A stretch of 64,000 nucleotides of DNA from Devosia sp. FJ2-5-3 (GCF_029201545.1 NZ_CP104007.1:654501-718500); one strand, 5' to 3'. Positions 33,109 through 44,007 are shown, counted from the first letter of the stretch. Made by a program: numbers and translations. Notes: generated from the letters alone by a model not told the origin.

Positions 33109-33231
33109 ATGACCTCCCAGACGCGTGACAGCCTAGCCCTCTATCTCATCGCCGCAGCAGCCGTATTGGTGACGCTTTATGCGGACGCAGATCTGGGCAC
33201 GTTGCTCGCGGCGATGATCGAGCGCGTCTAG
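33109..33231 (+). CDS. 40-residue single-pass membrane microprotein (hypothetical)
   Basis: ATG 33109 to TAG 33231 encodes 40 residues: a short polar N-terminus (MTSQTRDS), a hydrophobic core LALYLIAAAAVLVTLYA (about 9-25), two acids (DADL) and a second weakly hydrophobic helix LGTLLAAMIERV. It fills most of the gap between the CoxG-like gene and the nucleoside importer. Support: a perfect CtrA box 96 bases upstream and sensible membrane-protein composition. Against: no strong ribosome site (AATTTGAACT ahead) and very short length. No family recognised. Confidence 0.4.
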   Translation: MTSQTRDSLALYLIAAAAVLVTLYADADLGTLLAAMIERV

Positions 33232-33355
33232 GGCCGCCGGCCGGTGCAATACAGGGCAAAGCGGCCGCCGCCCAATTTTGACCATCCGGAAAAATAAGCT
33301 CGCTCCCCCCTTGCAGCCGGGGACATTGCACGATTTTATCTTCCTCTAGCGCAAG

Positions 33356-33389
33356 CGGATTGTTTAGAAGCCGGGCTTCTCGCAATCCG
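33356..33389 (+). promoter_or_regulatory. Leader hairpin before the nucleoside importer operon
   Basis: CGGATTG (33356-33362) pairs with CAATCCG (33383-33389), and inside it AGAAGC (33366-33371) pairs with GCTTCT (33375-33380): 7 + 6 bp with a small internal loop and a CGG triloop. It ends 26 bases before the start codon, and GGGAGA follows it. There is no T-run, so it is more likely a mRNA stability or processing element, or a binding site, than a terminator. Confidence 0.5.
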
Positions 33390-33415
33390 GGTGCGAGACA
33401 GGGAGATTGAAAACA

Positions 33416-34420
33416 ATGAAATTCTCGACCCTTACGAAGGCTGTCGCCGGTGGCGTTGCCCTGAGTGCGGTGCTCACGGGCGCGGCGCTGGCCGATCCTG
33501 CCCTGATCTATGATCTGGGTGGCAAGTTCGACAAGTCGTTCAACGAGGCTGCCTACAATGGCGGCCAGGCCTGGAAAGAGGCAACGGGCGGCAATTTCGC
33601 CGATCTCGAACTGCAGAACGATGCCCAGCGCGAGCAGGCCCTGCGCCGCTTCGCTGGCCAGGGTGCCAATCCGGTCGTGATGGCTGGTTTCTCCTGGACC
33701 GCTGCACTTTCGGCCGTGGCTCCTGAATTTCCCGATACCAATTTCGTCGTGATCGACACCGTCGTCGAAGCGCCGAATGTGCAGTCGATCCTGTTCGACG
33801 AGCACACCGGCTCGTTCCTCGTCGGCGTTCTGGCGGCTCTCAAGTCCGAGACCGGCACCGTCGCCTTCGTGGGTGGCATGGACGTCCCGCTGATCCACAA
33901 ATTCTACTGCGGCTATGCCCAGGGCGCCAAGGCGGCCAATCCGGACATCAAGCTGATCGAAAACTACACCGGCACCACTCCGGCCGCCTGGAATGACCCG
34001 GTCACCGCCGGCGAATTGACCAAGGGTGCCATCGACGCCGGCGCCGACGTGATCTTTGCCGCTGCTGGCGGCTCGGGCATCGGCGTGCTGCAGGCTGCCA
34101 AGGATGCCGGCAAGTTCTCCATCGGCGTGGACAGCAACCAGAACTACATGCAGCCCGGCTCTGTGCTGACCTCGATGCTCAAGCGCGTCGACGTCGCCGT
34201 CCAGAACGCCCTGACCGAAGCTGCCGATGACGCGACCTTCAAGCCGGGCGTCACCATTCTCGGCCTCGCCGAAGATGGTGTCGGCTATGCCGTCGACGAG
34301 AACAACGAAGCCCTGATCACCCCCGAAATGGCGGCCGCCGCCGAGGACTACAAGGCCAAGATCATCGCTGGCGAGATCTCGGTCCACGACTACACCGCCG
34401 ACTCGACCTGTCCGCTCTAA
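33416..34420 (+). CDS. BMP family nucleoside ABC transporter, substrate-binding protein
   Basis: 334 residues. Signal peptide cut after GAALA (residue 26), no lipobox, then the BMP/PnrA fold: LIYDLGGKFDKSFNEAAYNG, VVIDTVVEAPNVQSILF, FVGGMDVPLIHKF, and ADVIFAAAGGSGIGVLQAA. PnrA-type proteins bind purine nucleosides. It is first in an operon with its ATPase, two permeases and nucleoside-degrading enzymes, which supports a nucleoside substrate. ATG 33416 (GGGAGA 9 bases ahead) rather than TTG 33407. Confidence 0.92.
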   Translation: MKFSTLTKAVAGGVALSAVLTGAALADPALIYDLGGKFDKSFNEAAYNGGQAWKEATGGNFADLELQNDAQREQALRRFAGQGANPVVMAGFSWTAALSAVAPEFPDTNFVVIDTVVEAPNVQSILFDEHTGSFLVGVLAALKSETGTVAFVGGMDVPLIHKFYCGYAQGAKAANPDIKLIENYTGTTPAAWNDPVTAGELTKGAIDAGADVIFAAAGGSGIGVLQAAKDAGKFSIGVDSNQNYMQPGSVLTSMLKRVDVAVQNALTEAADDATFKPGVTILGLAEDGVGYAVDENNEALITPEMAAAAEDYKAKIIAGEISVHDYTADSTCPL

Positions 34421-34429
34421 GCGTTCGGC

Positions 34430-36054
<1,625 letters not shown>

Positions 36055-36058
<4 letters not shown>

Positions 36059-37185
36059 GCGCCCGCAGACCCCTTCCGCGCTGGGCCGATATTGCCCTCC
36101 TGCCGGCGATCAATCTGGCGCTTGCCTTCCTGGTTTCCGGCCTTGTGGTGTTGCTGGTCGGCGAGAACCCGCTCCATGCCATCCAGGTGATCATCTATGG
36201 CGCCTTCGGCTATGGCGATGGGCTCGGCTACACGCTCTACTACGCCACGAATTTCATCTTTACCGGGCTGGCGGTCGCGGTCGCGGCCCATGCGGGGCTT
36301 TTCAATATCGGTGGTGACGGCCAGGCCTATGTCGCCGGCCTCGGCGCCATCGTCGTCGCCTTGGCGCTGGACCAGACCCATTGGCTGATCGCCATGCCGC
36401 TGGCGATGATCGCCGCCGGCGCAATGGGCGGATTGTGGGCGTTTATCCCGGGCTGGCTGCAAGCCAAGCGCGGCAGCCATGTTGTCATCACCACCATCAT
36501 GTTCAATTTCATCGCCGCCGCGCTGATGGTCTACATGGTCAATCGCGTTCTCAAGCCAGCGTCGACCATGGCTCCGGAATCCGAGACCATCGATGTGGCC
36601 GGCCGCGTGCCGCAATTGCGGCAATTCTTCTCCTTCTTCGGCTATTCGCCGGTCAATCTCTCCATCGTCATCGCCATATTGGCGCTGATCGGGGTCTATA
36701 TCCTCATTTGGCACACCAAGTTCGGCTATGCCATGCGCGTGCTCGGGGCCAATCCCACGGCGTCGCGCTATGCCGGCATTTCCAACTCAAAGATGATCAT
36801 GATCACCATGACCATTTCCGGCGCGCTCGCCGGCATGGTGGCGATCAACGAGGTGATGGGCGTGCAGAACCGCCTCGTGCTCGACTATGTGGCCGGGGCC
36901 GGCTTTGTCGGCATCGCCGTGGCGCTGATGGGGCGCAACCATCCGGTCGGCATCTTGCTGGCCGCGCTCTTGTTCGGGGCGCTCTACCAGGGCGGGCAGG
37001 AATTGCAGTTCGTCATTCCCGGCATTACCCGCGAGATGATCGTGGTCATCCAGGCGCTCGTCATCCTCTTTACCGGCGCCATGGAAGGGCTGTTCCGCCC
37101 GGCACTGGAGCGCGCCTTCATGCTCGCCTCGCCCGAGCAGAAGGCCGAGGCCATTGCCGTCTCCACGGCCAAGTCGGAGAGCTGA
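36055..37185 (+). CDS. Nucleoside ABC transporter permease (YufP-like)
   Basis: 376 residues with about ten membrane helices of the BPD_transp_2 family. Landmarks: LFNIGGDGQAYVAGLGA near residue 82, the EAA-like region LGANPTASRYAGISNSKMI, and VALMGRNHPVGILLAALLFG. It forms a heterodimeric channel with the next gene product. GTG start at 36055 overlaps the ATPase stop (GTGA), indicating coupled translation. Confidence 0.92.
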
Positions 37186-37188
37186 CCC

Positions 37189-38154
37189 ATGGATCTGGCC
37201 GCCATCCTCTCCATTCTCGACGCCACCATCCGCCTGTCGACCCCGCTTTTGCTGGCGTGCCTCGCCGGCATGTATTCCGAGCGGGCCGGCATTTTCGACA
37301 TCGGCCTTGAGGGCAAGATGCTGGCGGCGGCCTTTGCCGCCGGTGCCGTCGCCGCCGTCACCGGATCGGCCTGGCTGGGACTTCTCGCCGGCATGGCGGT
37401 GTCGCTGGGCACGACGCTGCTCCAGGGGGCGGCCGCCATCAGCCTCAAGGGCAATCAGCTGATTGCGGGCGTCGCCATAAACATGCTGGCCGCCGGCCTC
37501 ACGACCTTCCTTGGTCAGACCTGGTTCCGCCAGGGCGGGCGCACGCCGCCGCTGGCGCCGGGCGGTCGGTTCGAGCCGATCACATTGCCATTCGCCAATG
37601 AGCTGCAGGGCGTGCCGATCATCGGCCCGATCTATTACGAACTGATCTCAGGCCATTATATTCTCGTCTATATCGCCTTCATCATGGTGGCGGTAACAGC
37701 CTATGTGCTCTACCGCACCCGCTTCGGCCTCCGCCTGCGCGCCGTCGGCGAAAACCCAAAGGCGGTGGATACGGCCGGCATTTCGGTGGTCAAGCAGCGC
37801 TATCAGGCGATCATCATCACGGGCCTGCTCTGCGGCATTGCCGGGGCCTATTTCTCGATCGCGCAGGGATCCGGCTTTGGCAACAACATGACGGCCGGCA
37901 AGGGCTACATCGCGCTGGCGGCACTGATCTTTGCCAAGTGGAAACCCATGCCGGCCATGTTCACCTGCCTGCTCTTCGGGTTTCTCGATGCGCTGCAGAT
38001 CCGTCTCCAAAGCGCGCAGCTGTTTGGCATCGACATTCCGGTTCAGGCGATCCAGGCCTTGCCCTATGTGCTGACCGTGGTTCTGCTGGCGGGCTTCATT
38101 GGCAAGGCCGTTGGCCCCAAGGCGGGTGGCGTGCCCTATACCAAAGAGCGGTAG
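37189..38154 (+). CDS. Nucleoside ABC transporter permease (YufQ-like)
   Basis: 321 residues with about nine membrane helices, BPD_transp_2 family. It contains ERAGIFDIGLEGKMLAAAFA early, LRAVGENPKAVDTAGISV as the coupling loop and GYIALAALIFAKWKPM near the end. Second permease of the importer, 3 bases after the first. A palindromic repeat separates it from cdd, but the orientation and function suggest the operon continues. Confidence 0.92.
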   Translation: MDLAAILSILDATIRLSTPLLLACLAGMYSERAGIFDIGLEGKMLAAAFAAGAVAAVTGSAWLGLLAGMAVSLGTTLLQGAAAISLKGNQLIAGVAINMLAAGLTTFLGQTWFRQGGRTPPLAPGGRFEPITLPFANELQGVPIIGPIYYELISGHYILVYIAFIMVAVTAYVLYRTRFGLRLRAVGENPKAVDTAGISVVKQRYQAIIITGLLCGIAGAYFSIAQGSGFGNNMTAGKGYIALAALIFAKWKPMPAMFTCLLFGFLDALQIRLQSAQLFGIDIPVQAIQALPYVLTVVLLAGFIGKAVGPKAGGVPYTKER

Positions 38155-38188
38155 TCTCGCCGCTGGCGGCACGGCATCCGCTCTTTTT

Positions 38189-38309
38189 CCCCTCGCCCCT
38201 TGGGGGAGAGGGATGGGATGAGGAATAAAGGCCCCAATCGATGTGGCCGCAAAGTTGACCTCCTCATCCGGCCCGCGGGCCATTTTCCCTCTTCATGGAA
38301 GAGGGGCGA
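38189..38309. repeat. Large inverted repeat of the CCCCTTGGGGGAGAGGGATG type, copy 6
   Basis: Left part CCCCTCGCCCCTTGGGGGAGAGGGATGGGATGAGGA and right part TCCTCATCCGG...CCCTCTTCATGGAAGAGGGG: TCCTCATCC pairs with GGATGAGGA-like sequence over about 9 bp, and each side is a hairpin. It is a variant of the window's GC-rich palindrome family, placed between the permease and cdd inside an operon. Confidence 0.7.
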
Positions 38310-38330
38310 CAATTAAGGCGTGAGTATTGC

Positions 38331-38741
38331 ATGACGAAGACGACAACCGACCAGGCCCTCTTTGCCGCTGCCGAAGCCATTCGGGCCAAGGCCTATGCGC
38401 CCTATTCAAAATTCCATGTCGGCGCGGCCATCCTTGCCGATGACGGCAATATCTATTCAGGCTGCAACATCGAGAACGCCGCCTATCCCCAGGGCAATTG
38501 CGCCGAGGCATCGGCCATCGCCGCGATGATCGCGGGCGGGGCGCGGCGGATTAAGCGCATCTATGTCACCGGCCCAGGCGCCGCCGCCGTTACCCCCTGC
38601 GGCGGCTGCCGCCAGCGCATCCGCGAATTTGCCGATCTCGATGTGGAGATCATCTCCCATGGGGTCGATGGCGAGCCATTGGTGCAGACCCTGGAACAGC
38701 TTCTGCCCCATAGCTTCGGCCCGGAGTTTTTGAACAAATGA
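38331..38741 (+). CDS. cdd: Cytidine deaminase
   Basis: 136-residue zinc enzyme that deaminates cytidine and deoxycytidine to uridine and deoxyuridine. The active-site motif is C57-A58-E59 and the second zinc pair is C90/C93 in PCGGC; FHVGAAI near residue 28 binds the base. Normal length for the tetrameric type. ATG 38331 begins the family sequence. Its stop overlaps the next start (ATGA). It feeds uridine-type nucleosides to DeoA. Confidence 0.95.
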   Translation: MTKTTTDQALFAAAEAIRAKAYAPYSKFHVGAAILADDGNIYSGCNIENAAYPQGNCAEASAIAAMIAGGARRIKRIYVTGPGAAAVTPCGGCRQRIREFADLDVEIISHGVDGEPLVQTLEQLLPHSFGPEFLNK

Positions 38742-39532
38742 CCAATGCCATCACCACCATCCAGACCATCGCCGGCACCGAGCCGGTCGAAATTGCGCTG
38801 GTCCTCGGCTCCGGCCTCTCTGCGCTTGGCGAACTCGTCGCGGACAGGGTCGTCATTCCCTTCTCGGATCTGGAAGGCTTTCCCGGTGGCGGTGTTTCGG
38901 GCCACGGTCGCGATCTCGTCATCGGCCGCATGGGTGGCAAGCGCATCGCCATTCTCACCGGGCGTGAGCATTATTACGAGCACGGCAATGCCGCGGCGAT
39001 GCGTCCGGCGCTCGAGGCCATGGCCGGCATCGGCGTCAAAACTCTGCTGCTGACCAATTCGGCGGGCTCGGTCGACGAGCGCTTCCGGCCCGGCGATCTG
39101 ATGCTGATTTCCGATCACATCAACTATGCCGGCATGAACCCGCTGATCGGCGAACCGACGGACCGCCGCTTTGTGAACATGGTCGATTGCTACGATCCCG
39201 GCCTGCGCGGCAAGGCCAAGGCAATCGGCGAACGGCTCGGTTTCGCGGTCGGGGAGGGGATTTACCTTTGGTATTCCGGTCCCAGCTTTGAAACCGTTGC
39301 GGAAATCCAGATGGCGATCCGCCTTGGCGCCAATGCGGTCGGCATGTCGACGGCACCGGAAGTGATCCTCGGACGTTATCTCGGCATGAAGGTCTGGGCC
39401 TGCTCGTCCGTCACCAATATGGGCGCTGGCCTGTCGAATGAAAACATCAGCCATGAGCACACCAAGACCATGGCGGTGCAGGGAGCGGACAAGCTCAAAA
39501 GGCTGATCCCGGCTCTCGTGGAGGAGCTATGA
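38738..39532 (+). CDS. punA: Purine-nucleoside phosphorylase (trimeric PNP type)
   Basis: 264 residues. It cleaves inosine/guanosine and deoxy forms with phosphate to free base and (deoxy)ribose-1-phosphate. Family motifs: LVLGSGLSALGEL (phosphate loop), GREHYYEHGN, LTNSAGSVDERFRPGDLM and GMSTAPEVILGRYLG. The low-molecular-mass trimeric class, not hexameric DeoD. It overlaps both neighbours by four bases, so it is tightly coupled with cdd and deoC. Confidence 0.92.
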   Translation: MTNAITTIQTIAGTEPVEIALVLGSGLSALGELVADRVVIPFSDLEGFPGGGVSGHGRDLVIGRMGGKRIAILTGREHYYEHGNAAAMRPALEAMAGIGVKTLLLTNSAGSVDERFRPGDLMLISDHINYAGMNPLIGEPTDRRFVNMVDCYDPGLRGKAKAIGERLGFAVGEGIYLWYSGPSFETVAEIQMAIRLGANAVGMSTAPEVILGRYLGMKVWACSSVTNMGAGLSNENISHEHTKTMAVQGADKLKRLIPALVEEL

Positions 39533-40518
39533 GTCTCAAAATCGTCGACAACAAGTCCGGCCAGATCGCCCACAAGCGAAATCCCGGCTATCCGCTCGAT
39601 CTCGACTGGGTCGGCCGCGTTCGCATGAACCGGTCAGCCCTTGAGCGCCGCGCCAGCACCATCGGCGCGCGCCGTACGGTCAAGAAGGACTATCAGCTCG
39701 CCTGGCTGCTCAAGGCGATCACCATGATCGACCTGACGACGCTCAATGCCGACGATACGCCGGGCCGGGTCGAGCGGCTCTGCGCCAAGGCGCGCAATCC
39801 GCTGCGCTCGGATATTCGCGAGAAGCTTGGCATCGGCGATCTGCGCGTTTTGCCCGGTGCCGTCTGCGTCTATCACAGTTTTGTCGGCACCGCCGTCAAG
39901 GCGCTGGAGGGAACCGGCATTCCGGTGGCCGCCGTATCGACGGCATTCCCGCATGGCCTCGCGCCAGTGGAGACAAAAATCCGCGAAATCGAAATGTCCG
40001 TGGCCGACGGGGCCAAGGAGATCGATATCGTAATCGAGCGCGGCATGGTGCTGCGCGGCGATTGGCAGGCGCTTTACGACCAGGTCCGGGCCTTCCGCAA
40101 GGCCTGTGGCGAGGCCCATATCAAGACCATTCTGGGGACCGGTGAGCTGGCCACTCAGACCAATGTGGCCAAGGCCTCGCTGGTCTGCATGCTCGCTGGG
40201 GCCGATTTCATCAAGACATCGACCGGCAAGGAAAAGACCAATGCCGATCTCGTCACCTCGCTGACGATGATCCGAATGATCCGCTGGTTTGCCGAGGAGA
40301 CCGGCGTCGAGATCGGCTACAAGCCGGCCGGTGGGATCTCCACGGCAGGTGATGCGCTCAAATATATGGCGCTGATGAAGGAAGAGCTGGGCACGCACTG
40401 GCTGCAACCGCACCTCTTCCGCTTTGGTGCCAGCAGTTTGCTCACCGATATCGAGCGTCAGCTTGAGCATGGGCTGACCGGACACTATGCGGCGGACTAC
40501 CGCCAGCCGATGGTTTGA
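39529..40518 (+). CDS. deoC: Deoxyribose-phosphate aldolase
   Basis: 329 residues. It splits 2-deoxyribose-5-phosphate into glyceraldehyde-3-phosphate and acetaldehyde. The Schiff-base lysine is K229 in ADFIKTSTGK and the proton-relay lysine is K265 in GYKPAGG. It is longer than the usual 220-260 residue bacterial enzyme because of an N-terminal extension of about 60-70 residues, as in animal DERA. The downstream ALDH gene would remove the acetaldehyde. Confidence 0.93.
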   Translation: MSLKIVDNKSGQIAHKRNPGYPLDLDWVGRVRMNRSALERRASTIGARRTVKKDYQLAWLLKAITMIDLTTLNADDTPGRVERLCAKARNPLRSDIREKLGIGDLRVLPGAVCVYHSFVGTAVKALEGTGIPVAAVSTAFPHGLAPVETKIREIEMSVADGAKEIDIVIERGMVLRGDWQALYDQVRAFRKACGEAHIKTILGTGELATQTNVAKASLVCMLAGADFIKTSTGKEKTNADLVTSLTMIRMIRWFAEETGVEIGYKPAGGISTAGDALKYMALMKEELGTHWLQPHLFRFGASSLLTDIERQLEHGLTGHYAADYRQPMV

Positions 40519-40528
40519 GGCCTCAGCG

Positions 40529-42898
40529 ATGAACAAGATCATGCAAATCTTCGATAGTCTCGACTACGGCCCGGCTCCCGAGGCACCCGATCAGGCCATC
40601 GCCTGGCTCGACAGCAAGGGGCGCAAATTCGGCCACTTCATCAATGGCTTGTGGACCGAGCCCGGCCAGACTTTTTCGGCCGATAACCCGGCCACCGGCG
40701 CGCCGCTGGCCGATATCACCAATGGCACCGCCGCCGATGTCGATGCAGCGGTGAAAGCCACCCGCGCGGCGTTTCCGGCCTGGAGCGGGCTAAAGGGATA
40801 TCAGCGCGGCAAATATCTCTACGCCATTGCCCGAATGATCCAGAAGCACAGCCGGCTGTTTGCCGTGCTCGAAACCATGGATAATGGCAAGCCGATCCGC
40901 GAGAGTCGCGACGCCGATATCCCCTTGGCCGCACGGCATTTTTATCATCACGCCGGTTGGGCGACGCACCTCGAGCGCGAGTTCCCCGATCATGTGCCCT
41001 ATGGGGTGTGTGGGCAGATCATTCCGTGGAATTTCCCGCTTTTGATGCTGGCCTGGAAGATCGCGCCGGCGCTGGCGGCGGGCAATACGGTGGTGCTGAA
41101 GCCGGCCGAGTTCACCTCGCTGACGGCGCTGCTCTTTGCCGAAATCTGCGAGCGTGTGGGCCTGCCCAAGGGTGTAGTCAATATCGTCACCGGCGAGGGC
41201 GATACCGGTGCGGCGCTGGTAAACCATTCTGATGTCGACAAGATTGCCTTTACCGGTTCCACCGAGGTGGGGAAAATCATCCGCCAGGCGACGGCCGGGA
41301 CGGGCAAGGGGCTGAGCCTCGAGCTTGGCGGCAAAAGCCCCTATATCGTCTTCGAGGATGCCGATCTCGACAGTGCGGTCGAGGGGTTGGTGGAGGCGAT
41401 CTGGTTCAATCAGGGGCAGGTATGCTGTGCCGGGTCGCGCCTTCTGGTGCAGGAGAGCATTGAGGAGCGCTTCATCGCCAAGGTGAAGGCGCGCATGGCC
41501 AAGCTCCGTGTCGGTGATCCCCTTGATAAATCTGTCGATATTGGTGCCCTGGTGGCCCAGGTGCAGGTCGAGCGTATCCGTGACCTGATGAAGCGCGGGG
41601 TCGCGGAAGGCGCGGTGGTCTATGAGCCGGATGGCGATATTCCGGGGGAAGGGTGCTTCCTCAAGCCTGCGCTCGTCACCAATGTCTCGCCGGCTAACAC
41701 GCTGGTATCCGAAGAGATTTTCGGGCCGGTGCTGGTCGCGATGAGTTTCCGGACGCCGGAGGAGGCGGTGCAGCTGGCCAACAATACCAAATATGGTCTC
41801 GCGGCGACGCTGTGGAGCGAAAACATCAATCTTGCCCTCGACATAGCGCCCAAGCTCAAGGCGGGTGTGGTGTGGATCAACGGCACCAACCAGTTCGATG
41901 CGGCGGTTGGTTTTGGCGGCTACAAGGAAAGCGGCTTTGGTCGCGAAGGTGGCCGCGAGGGCATGGCTAACTATCTGAAACCAAAGTGGGAAAAGGCGCT
42001 GAAGCCGGCTCCCGCCTTGCCGGTTGTTACTCCGGCCGCCAGTCCCAATCCGCTGGACAGCCATGGGCTCGACCAGACGGCGAAAATGTATATTGGCGGC
42101 AAGCAGGCGCGGCCGGACAGCGGCTACAACCGGCCGGTGTTCGGGCCCGATGGCAAGCTGATTGGTGAGGTTGGCGAAGGCAATCGCAAGGACATCCGCA
42201 ACGCCGTCGAGAAGGCGCGGGGCGCGCTGAGCTGGGGCACGACCGCCGCCCATAGCAGGGCGCAAGTGCTTTATTTCCTTGCAGAAAACCTCGATTACCG
42301 CCGGGACGAATTTGCGGCGCGCCTCAAGGCGCAGACCGGCCTCGATGGCGCCGAGGAGGTGGAGCAATCCATCGAGCGGATCTTCGCTTTTGCCGGCTGG
42401 GCGGACAAATATGACGGGGCGGTGCACAACCCGCCCATGCGGGCGATCGCGGCGGCGATGGTGGAGCCATTGGGGGTCATCGGCATCGTCGCACCGGATA
42501 GCAAACCACTGCTTGGTGTTAGCACATTGCTAGCATCTGCGCTGGCGATGGGGAATTGCGTGGTGCTAGTGCCATCCCAAACCGCCCCCCTCTCGGTGAC
42601 CGATCTCTACCAGGTTCTGGAAACCTCCGACGTGCCCGCCGGGGTGGTCAATATCGTCACCGGCGACAGTCTCAGCCTCGCCAAGACGCTGGCCGAACAT
42701 GACGGTGTCGACGGGATGTGGTTCTTCGGTTCGGCCGAGGGCTCGACCATGGTCGAGAGAGCCTCGGTCAGCAATCTCAAGCAGACCTGGACGAGCCGCG
42801 GGCTCGAATACGATTTCACCAGTTCGCACTTTGCCGGAGACTATCTCCTCAGCAAGGCCACCCAGGTCAAGAATGTCTGGATCCCCTACGGGGCTTGA
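40529..42898 (+). CDS. Two-domain aldehyde dehydrogenase (ALDH16-like)
   Basis: 789 residues. Residues about 25-505 are a complete ALDH: IPWNFPLLMLAWKIAPALAAG, FTGSTEVGK, LELGGKSPY and the catalytic Cys299 in NQGQVCCAG. Residues about 520-789 start a second ALDH fold (MYIGGKQARPDSG, EPLGVIGIVAPDSKPLL) that ends before any catalytic Cys region, so it is non-catalytic. This is the architecture of ALDH16. Last gene of the nucleoside operon, 10 bases after deoC; oxidation of acetaldehyde from DeoC to acetate is the natural role, by context. ATG 40529 is the first in the homologous region. Confidence 0.88.
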   Translation: MNKIMQIFDSLDYGPAPEAPDQAIAWLDSKGRKFGHFINGLWTEPGQTFSADNPATGAPLADITNGTAADVDAAVKATRAAFPAWSGLKGYQRGKYLYAIARMIQKHSRLFAVLETMDNGKPIRESRDADIPLAARHFYHHAGWATHLEREFPDHVPYGVCGQIIPWNFPLLMLAWKIAPALAAGNTVVLKPAEFTSLTALLFAEICERVGLPKGVVNIVTGEGDTGAALVNHSDVDKIAFTGSTEVGKIIRQATAGTGKGLSLELGGKSPYIVFEDADLDSAVEGLVEAIWFNQGQVCCAGSRLLVQESIEERFIAKVKARMAKLRVGDPLDKSVDIGALVAQVQVERIRDLMKRGVAEGAVVYEPDGDIPGEGCFLKPALVTNVSPANTLVSEEIFGPVLVAMSFRTPEEAVQLANNTKYGLAATLWSENINLALDIAPKLKAGVVWINGTNQFDAAVGFGGYKESGFGREGGREGMANYLKPKWEKALKPAPALPVVTPAASPNPLDSHGLDQTAKMYIGGKQARPDSGYNRPVFGPDGKLIGEVGEGNRKDIRNAVEKARGALSWGTTAAHSRAQVLYFLAENLDYRRDEFAARLKAQTGLDGAEEVEQSIERIFAFAGWADKYDGAVHNPPMRAIAAAMVEPLGVIGIVAPDSKPLLGVSTLLASALAMGNCVVLVPSQTAPLSVTDLYQVLETSDVPAGVVNIVTGDSLSLAKTLAEHDGVDGMWFFGSAEGSTMVERASVSNLKQTWTSRGLEYDFTSSHFAGDYLLSKATQVKNVWIPYGA

Positions 42899-42922
42899 TC
42901 CCTGCGAAATGCTGCAGACAGC

Positions 42923-42947
42923 AAAAAGGGCCCGTCGGGCCCTTTTT
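42923..42947. terminator. Bidirectional terminator between ALDH and DUF2955 genes
   Basis: AAAAAGGGCCC (42923-42933), loop GTC, GGGCCCTTTTT (42937-42947): a perfect 11-bp stem with A-run and T-run, between two convergent genes that end at 42898 and 42958. Confidence 0.93.
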
Positions 42948-42957
42948 CTTTATGCGG

Positions 42958-43995
42958 TCACGCTGGCACCGCAAGAGGAGGAAGCTCTTCGTCCGGTTCG
43001 AGGAAGATCGCTTCCAGCAATGCAATGGCAATGATGGCGACCAGCATGGCGCCGCCCGTCATGACGACACGTTGCAGCACCACTTCCAGGGCATCGCGGG
43101 CGCCCTGGGTCGATTGCAGGATCATCACCAGGGCGGCCGAACAGGTGTACTGATAGATCAGCGGCAGCCGCTTGCCGGTCGTCATCTTGTCGATGAGGTA
43201 GTAGGTGAGCAGAGTGCAGAGCAGGATCAGGACCGGCAGTTCCGGGATGAGGCTGTAGATCGCCAGCACCGCCGCCGCCATGAGGCCACCGACGACAGTG
43301 CCGCCGCCCCGACCGATGATCTGGTTCCATTGCGTACCCCGACGCGGTTCGCCGCAAACGAAGAGCATCATGATCACGCAGGTCATCAGGTTCATGTCGC
43401 CCGAGGCGAACAGCCAGATCAACGCGGGCACATAGATGGCGGCGCGGATCATCAGGTGGCGGAAGGGCTGCTTGCTGCGCAGCGGCGCGATGGTTTCGAC
43501 ATGCACCACCTTGGTGATCGGCGGGAACAGCATGTTGAGCCCGACAATGGCAATGCCAAGGGCCACGCCGCCCATGACCATGCTGTCGCGCATGACCGCA
43601 AGGGCGTAGTCGCTATAGATCGCCGACATGGCCATCATCAGCGGAAACACGGTGAGCATCATGCCGCCGCGCGAGCCCCTGAGGATCATCAGTGCAAGGC
43701 CGCCAATGGCGAGAGCCGCATTGATGAAGACAAAGGCCGCCGGCTCGTTCACCGTTACGGCGGCGAGCCAGCTGAAGACGATGCCGACGATCGGCAGAAT
43801 GATCGGCGTTGCAAACACACGGGGGTTAAGCGCCCCGCGCTGGTTGGACATGATGCTCATGGCCATTACCACCGGCAGCATGGGCATGGTGATGCCCAGG
43901 GGTTCGGCAAGCAACAGACAGAGCAGAACCGCCAATGCCGTTCGCAGAGCAAGATAGGGGTCGTCGCTGGCGTAGACTCTGGGCAGCTCTTCCAT
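42958..43995 (-). CDS. DUF2955 / FUSC-like membrane protein
   Basis: 345 residues with about ten membrane segments in two groups split by a short cytosolic part (MLFPPITKVVHVETIAPLR, about residues 155-180). It resembles DUF2955 proteins related to aromatic-acid exporter subunits (AaeB/FUSC type). It follows the HlyD gene by 12 bases; such pairs form efflux pumps with an inner-membrane subunit and a periplasmic adaptor. Substrate unknown. Confidence 0.8.
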   Translation of the reverse strand: MEELPRVYASDDPYLALRTALAVLLCLLLAEPLGITMPMLPVVMAMSIMSNQRGALNPRVFATPIILPIVGIVFSWLAAVTVNEPAAFVFINAALAIGGLALMILRGSRGGMMLTVFPLMMAMSAIYSDYALAVMRDSMVMGGVALGIAIVGLNMLFPPITKVVHVETIAPLRSKQPFRHLMIRAAIYVPALIWLFASGDMNLMTCVIMMLFVCGEPRRGTQWNQIIGRGGGTVVGGLMAAAVLAIYSLIPELPVLILLCTLLTYYLIDKMTTGKRLPLIYQYTCSAALVMILQSTQGARDALEVVLQRVVMTGGAMLVAIIAIALLEAIFLEPDEELPPLAVPA

Positions 43996-44007
43996 GGCGC
44001 GATGACC

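Noticed and set aside
40790..42427. 545-codon minus-strand frame
   Set aside because: Antisense to the ALDH16-like gene, whose ALDH motifs are intact. No domain in the shadow translation.
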